Source of the DNA: Flammula alnicola
Lineage: Eukaryota > Basidiomycota > Agaricomycetes > Agaricales > Strophariaceae
Reading direction: 5' to 3'
Assembly: GCA_015499995.1 (NCBI GenBank)
Contig: JADNRV010000189.1
Span: 30,519 to 94,518, forward strand
Length of the DNA: 64,000 nucleotides
The notes under the pieces are model-generated. The model ran no database searches and was not told the origin of the DNA. It was given only the letters and a program-made list of their open reading frames with translations. A program made the position numbers and the translations under genes. Shown piece by piece: positions 59,480-64,000 of this stretch (its first letter is position 1; every line of letters starts with the position of its first letter).

Positions 59480-62124
59480 CTAACAATGTAATATATTTGA
59501 ACTACTAATACACATTGTAAATACTAGACTAAAGTGATCCGCGGCTGATCCCACTTCCACTACGTGTCCTTTGTCCGTGCGTCCGTTTTCCATGCGCAGC
59601 CCTTCCTCCGCGGCGCCGACGCCTACGCCTACATCTTCCACCTCCTCAGGCAACGCCTGCACCTCCCACGGCGTGACCTCCTCCACCGGGCCCGTGCCGA
59701 GCCGCAGCGCAGCAGACGACGAGCGCGAGCGCACCGACGGCGCCGTCGTCGTTGTCGTCATCGACCGCGCACGCGCCGCCCTGTCGCGCTCATACCCCAC
59801 CGCCACCTCTTTCGTTATCCCATACTGCCTATCCTCCCTATCCTCCTTGTCCTTCTCCTTCCCCGCATCTGCACCCGCATCATCCCTCTCCTCGATCAAC
59901 GACTGGAACTCCCAAGGCGTGACCTCCGCCCTGTCTCTGCTGCCGCCGCTACTACTCCCACTCGCACTGGTGATGACACTGGGACTGCCCTCCGCCGTGG
60001 ATGGCCGGCTGTACGCCCTGCTGCTGCTGCTGCTGATGCCGACCTTGGTGCTGGTGGACGACTGCGACTGCGATGAACGCACCGGGGGAAGAGACGAATC
60101 GCGGTGCGCAGGGCGAGTTGGGGGTGGTGGCATGCCTGACTGGACGGACGACAACGCGGACGCGCGGGCAGGGTTAGTGTTTTGAAGTCCGGTCCAGTCC
60201 GGTCTTTTGGCCCCCAGGGACATAGACCGAGACCGAGACCGGTCCATATACATCCCAAGATGTCAAAAAACCGGACTGGACCGATTCAGACCGGTCTACG
60301 TCGGTCTTTTGCAGTCTTGGACCGGTCTGAACCAGATTCCGGTCTTAACCAGTCTTAACCGGTCTGAGACCGGTTTTTCGATGCAAACCACCAGTAATTT
60401 GATATATATGTATCAGTAATATTTGTAGACATGATATATACCTTGAAATTGAGCCCTGGAACGTTAAATTTCGTTGAGAATTGACTGTTCTACACTAATA
60501 TTCCGCATTTTCTACTCTTTTAGACACTTTTTGACTGTTTTATTTATTTCTCAGCCAAAACTTTACCAATCTGGATGCCCTTGGGGCCGATTTGAAGGGA
60601 TAAATCAGGGCTAAAAAGTAGCCGGTTCAGACCGGTCTTAACCGCAAAGACCGGTCCACCGAGACCGGTCTTTTTGCGGTCTTTGATTCTCAAAAATCAA
60701 AAGACCGGACTGCTGGTCCGGTCTTTTTGCGGTCCAGTCCGGTCTGGTTGCGGTCTTTTTCCAGTCCCAAGACTGGACCTTTAAACACTAGGCAGGGTTG
60801 CGTGGGGGCCGCTGTGGACTGCTCGGGCCACTGCTCGGGCCAGCGCTGGGCGGCGCCGGCGGCCCCGATCCAGAGGCACCGACACCACTGAACGCCGCTG
60901 TGATGTTACTGGACGAAGACGCCAGCGCGGGGGCGGGGGCGGCGTAGGGGTAGTACGAAGAAGCATACGGAGAGGGGTAATGCGGCAGGTGGCTAGGGAT
61001 GCCCATGGGGAGGGGCACATCGGTGATGGTCAACGCCGCAGACGGGATAGGCGCTACGCTGCTCGCGATTGGGTCTGGGTTGGTCAAGGTGGCCACGGTC
61101 GTCGTGCTCACGATCGAGGCGATGGCGAGGGATGACTCTGTCAAGAGAACGAGAGACCCGGGTCGATGGAGATACTGATAGGCGGTGGTGATACCCAAGA
61201 GCGAGTCCGTGATGGCGGTCGTGGCATTGACGGGGTCAGGGAACGTTATGGTGGGCAACAACGAGGAACTGCTGCTGCTGACAGAGGTTGGCAGTGGTTG
61301 CGCACTGGTGATAGATCCGATAGATCCCGTGTCGCTAGCCGAAGTGGGCGTGGAGCTATCGACCAAGCTGGGAGGAGGCAGGGCACTAGTGATCGGGCAT
61401 CAGAAGAAGACAAGTCGATAGTAGTTGTGGGAGGAGGGGGAAGGGGACTAGTAATGATAGAAATAACACTACTCAACGGATTTCCAGAGGCTGAAACGGA
61501 AGTGGGATCCAAAGTGGCAGTAGTTGCAGAACTTGAACTTGAACCCGAACCATTGAGAACATTGGAAAGACCACCGCCATCGCCTGAGAGGATGGAGCTG
61601 GCGCCATTACTGACACCGTTTAAGGTACCTCCCGAGGCCGAACTTGAGAAGGAGGGGGGAGGCGGGGTCGTGGACGAATCTGCAGCTGAGGAAGAAGTGG
61701 AGGGGGTAACAGAGGCCGAAGAGGATGACGAAGCAGAGGCGGAGGATGAGCTGGCAGACGAATCTGCAGCAGAGTTGAGTGTAGTCGAGGGTGAAGTGCT
61801 GGCAACCGAGTTCGAGGATGCGGCCAATGCACTGCTACCGCGACCCGAGCCATCGCTAGGAGTGGCTGCTCCATTGTTACCAGCTGCAAGGGGGCGATTA
61901 AGAGGCTGCCAATGTCAGTTCAAACAAGGGGGACTTACAGAGACCCAAAATATTGAGAGTGTCGACGACGTCCCTCTCCTCGAACTGCCTCTTGATATTG
62001 ATAGATCAACGAGCATGAGAGTTCACCGGCGAATGGCAGTCTCGGGTGTTGTGGCGGTGGTGATGGTGGGCGACTTCGACAATGTGATGGCGAGGCGACA
62101 GAGGGGCCAACGAAGTGGTGACAT
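59480..62124 (-). pseudogene. Ser/Pro-rich protein gene inside transposon, interrupted
   Basis: ATG 62124 (MSPLRWPLCRLAITLSK). Introns near 62035-61990 and 61950-61890 lead to DTLNILGLSGNNGAATPSDG and a long Ser/Thr tract (NSVASTSPSTTLNSAADSSA). The frame slips near 61385-61400 (SSSDAR versus SALPPPSLVD). It continues through PHYPSPYASSYYPYAAPAPA to QRPPRNPA, where a 616-bp hAT element intervenes. With one target copy removed, the frame continues RASALSSVQSG to two related motifs, EVTPWEFQSL and EVTPWEVQAL, and a stop at 59480. No membrane helix is obvious. The family is not recognised; it resembles Ser-rich fungal surface or scaffold proteins in composition only. Confidence 0.6.
60175..60790. 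mobile_element. Nested hAT MITE (616 bp)
   Basis: Left end TAGTGTTTTGAAGTCCGGTC; right end, reverse-complemented, TAGTGTTTAAAGGTCCAGTC (16 of 20 identical). Perfect 8-bp target duplication GGCAGGGT at 60167-60174 and 60791-60798. Both arms carry more than a dozen GACCGG/CCGGTC motifs. The centre (60390-60610) is AT-rich and non-coding. These are textbook features of a non-autonomous hAT element. Confidence 0.9.
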
Positions 62125-62590
62125 GGTGGGGAGAAAGAAAGAAATGCAATGAGATTGAAATTTCGTTGAGTCCAAATTTCTATTTGCGGACATCAACCAT
62201 GTCACGTGAACGGATTTATACAACATTGTGCGCTATTGTGCGCGACTGCTTTATTTAAGTGGCGAGATCTCTTTTAATATAACACTCCATAGTCTATCAA
62301 TGATACTGTAAATAACTATATACATATTTGAGTAAGGGGCCTAGTGCGCTAAAGTGCTATGTAGTGGCCTATCATTGCTATGGCCACTATAGTCGCTATA
62401 GCTGCATTAAGGAACACTATGACAGACTATGGGAAAAATCAAGGTTTGCTGATGTTGGATACTTTGCGTACGTTCTCGCTTCATTTTCCGGAAACTGTAC
62501 GCCGACAACTTGTCTGTATAGTGATAACCTCTGGCCGGTAATATTCTCGCCTTGTGGAGGAGCTCCCCAGTCTCATCCATCAAGAGATCG

Positions 62591-62612
62591 TTAGGTTAGG
62601 TTAGGGTTAGGG
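62591..62612 (+). repeat. Interstitial telomere repeat
   Basis: TTAGG TTAGG TTAGGG TTAGGG directly abuts the breakpoint of the duplicated MFS sequence, in the same orientation as the terminal telomere. Confidence 0.9.
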
Positions 62613-63913
62613 TAGTGGAGATCCTCACCACCGCCGGAGCAGTGGCAAGGGCGTACCGTTGTGTTGGGGTTCAAGCGGGATGCAAAAGGGCTCAAGTCGT
62701 CTTGACTTGAAAGCAACTTTTCGGTTGAACCTCTTCAGTGCATCCTGGCTCGTATTTATACTGCCTGAGCATAGGCAGTGTACCAACGTGCGGGTATTAT
62801 TGCGCGAGATGGCGCAATAATGGTGCGATAAGGTGTGTTAAGCCTTGCCGTCCAAGCCGACCCACGGTTCTTAGCTTCCGCCTGGACAGGTGACCACGAA
62901 TGGACCCATCGAAGCATGGCATGAAACACGCGGCCGATTACCCGGAACCCATGCATGTACTTTTCATACATGACTCACGTTCCAGCAGCATGTGGTGGGG
63001 CCTAACCGGCTGACCACCGCTGTACTGGAAACAAAAATAGCGTGTGCGTGCGCCACAATTCTAATAATAATAATGCTTCTAAAGAAGCCGGAGCCGGCAG
63101 CGGTACAGTTTTCCCACTGGCGACCCCAGGTCTCTAAATATAACAACACGTGCGTAACCAACGTGTGACAGGCAAGGGGTATCCGGCTTTCCATGCCGAG
63201 CCCGCACTAGACCGGTTACTACCCGGCCCCGAGCATGTACTCCCGCGCTTAACATTCGGAACCTAGCGCCTAAAGACAATTAGAGCGCGCGTTAACGCAC
63301 GGGTATATCTCAACCGCAATACGTCCGCAACGATAAGAGCCTAAGTCGGACCGAGATGCCCGAGAAGCCCGAAGCTCCCCGGACACCAGCCAGAATAGCA
63401 GTGTACGTCCTTGCCGTCACCCCTGGACTACTCCAACTGTTCCCGATCTCAAGGCCGAAGCCTTGCTAAGGTTGGTATATTCTCCGCTCCCACCCCGACG
63501 AACTTCCCGCCGGGTCGCGGTCCCTTAACCACACCACTGCGCTGCACCGCGACTAAGCCGTATCGAACGTTCTGTTCCCCGCACAGCCGCCGTTAAGCTA
63601 CCGTTTGGGCGTACTAGTAAGAGACTCGAATAAGTACTTGGGCCGAAGCTTTCACGAATAAGAGTAGCCGTCACTTGGCGTATCCTCGCGTTTTGATATC
63701 TCGAGTACATAGCTCGTGTTTAAGACCCGAGGGCCCCCTTACTAACCGAAGCTTTTAGGGTACTTGCGTCACTTACAGACATAAACTCTGGGACTCCTGT
63801 CGGTAATATTTCAACCTAAGGGCGCCTACAGTCCACTCAGCTGGTCCGATCCCTGAAGCGATCATCTGCAGGTTGGGGGATCAAATCCCAATGACAACTT
63901 GCACTGTCTTATT
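62613..63913. other. Subtelomeric unique/repeat DNA, no gene
   Basis: 1.3 kb between the internal and terminal telomere repeats. The sequence has no long open frame. Starting near 62663, TGTTGGGGTTCAAGC with a downstream TATTTATACTG resembles the beginning and TATA region of a retrotransposon LTR, but no matching 3' end or second LTR is visible. Near 63840-63895, CTCAGCTGGTCCGA and GGGGATCAAATCCC resemble the A and B boxes of a tRNA or SINE, without a full cloverleaf. Confidence 0.5.
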
Positions 63914-64000
63914 TTAGGCTTAGGGTTAGGGTCAGGGTTAGGGTTAGGGTTAGGGTTAGGGTTAGGGTTAGGGTTAGGGTTAGGTTAGGGTTAGGGTTAG
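63914..64000 (+). repeat. Terminal telomere (TTAGGG)n
   Basis: About 14 units of TTAGGG with a few variants (TTAGGC, TCAGGG, TTAGG) run to the last base. The G-rich strand points outward, as at a right chromosome end. Confidence 0.97.

Larger units (their letters stand above)
59225..62454. mobile_element. 3230-bp TIR transposon carrying a host-like gene
   Basis: Ends are CATCAGCAAACC (59225) and its perfect complement GGTTTGCTGATG (62454). The uninterrupted copy at 10230-10265 shows that TT at the site was duplicated (59223-59224, 62455-62456), so the element boundaries are exact. Subterminal regions (59250-59400, 62230-62440) are full of CACTATGG/GCTATAG-type repeats, as in CMC/EnSpm-like elements, which duplicate 2-4 bp. 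No transposase is seen. The body holds a Ser/Pro-rich gene, itself split by a hAT element. Confidence 0.8.
58398..62594 (+). repeat. Inverted segmental duplication of 10104-11060
   Basis: From about 58398 the plus strand reproduces the minus strand of 11060-10104. It holds the PPR-MFS spacer, the MFS start, exon 1, intron 1 and exon 2, and, beyond a transposon (59225-62454), intron 2 and part of exon 3 to GATCGTTA at 62594. In the spacer part the two copies differ at roughly one base in seven to ten; MFS exon 1 differs at about 6 of 59 residues. Confidence 0.85.
58968..62594 (+). pseudogene. 5' fragment of MFS transporter, transposon-interrupted
   Basis: ATG 58968, exon 1 to 59143 (MVDTIEETHLTSEKSSEQVH and on to GMGRYQW), intron with conserved GTCCGT donor and CAG acceptor (59199), then exon 2 cut at 59224 by the 3.2-kb element. 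Homology resumes at 62455 (GGATACTTTGCG) and continues to DNLWPV, with one extra base in GTGGAGGAGC, before stopping at telomere repeats. Only the first two helices' worth of sequence exists, so no transporter can be made. Confidence 0.85.

Noticed and set aside
59564..60185. Plus-strand open frames of up to 204 codons
   Set aside because: Antisense shadows of the Ser/Pro-rich minus-strand gene, and they run into the hAT element.
61166..62152. Plus-strand 328-codon frame rich in Glu/Ala
   Set aside because: Mirror image of the Ser-rich minus-strand frame, which has introns, an ATG and a continuing frame across the hAT site; the plus frame has none of these.
63835..63900. tRNA gene next to the telomere
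   Set aside because: A and B boxes are recognisable, but the anticodon arm and acceptor pairing fail; at most a tRNA-derived relic.
1..64000. CRISPR arrays, bacterial operons, riboswitches
   Set aside because: The window is clearly eukaryotic nuclear DNA with spliceosomal introns and telomere repeats; no regularly spaced direct repeats were found.

Overview
The window is the end of a filamentous basidiomycete chromosome, most likely Agaricomycetes. Genes are split by many 50-70 bp GT-AG introns, and the gene families (HNH_2-type nuclease, DUF6534 membrane protein, DUF6699 protein, F-box/LRR protein, CBM1 mini-protein) are typical of mushroom-forming fungi. The right end runs into a TTAGGG array in the correct orientation for a true telomere.

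Layout. 1-2.7 kb: transposon debris, with an 816-bp hAT-like element at 1357-2172. 2.7-6.1 kb: an HNH-type protein (minus) and a kinase-fold protein (plus). 6.5-7.5 kb: a PCNA-derived pseudogene and a secreted CBM1 mini-protein. 8.2-12.8 kb: an SV2-like MFS transporter and an intronless PPR protein that ends in a plant-like DYW cytidine-deaminase domain. 13-15.5 kb: a broken unknown gene. 15.5-23.9 kb: a MITE, an F-box protein and a small membrane protein. 23.9-33.1 kb: housekeeping genes, namely an 11-exon ARB1-type ABCF ATPase, the 7-exon PP4 phosphatase catalytic subunit and an NRG1-like C2H2 regulator. 34.5-35.8 kb: a TIR element that carries exon-like sequence. 40-50 kb: an M20 carboxypeptidase S, a sugar transporter, a SWIM-DNA ligase fusion and an aldehyde dehydrogenase with a frameshift. 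51.8-55.1 kb: a DUF6699 and a DUF6534 protein.

Subtelomere (58.4-64 kb). About 950 bp from the PPR/MFS interval (10104 to about 11060) recurs inverted at 58.4-62.6 kb. That copy ends abruptly in telomere repeats at 62591-62612, as a healed chromosome end would. Its MFS exon 2 is split by a 3230-bp TIR transposon (59225-62454, TT target duplication) that holds a Ser/Pro-rich gene. That gene is in turn split by a 616-bp hAT element with a perfect 8-bp target duplication. About 1.3 kb of unassigned subtelomeric DNA then leads to the terminal telomere.

The genes are individually transcribed and form no obvious pathway cluster. The strongest leads are the fungal DYW-PPR protein, the nested gene-carrying transposon with its telomere-healing scar, and the SWIM-ligase fusion. 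Exon borders were placed by eye from frame continuity and family similarity; no searches were run.
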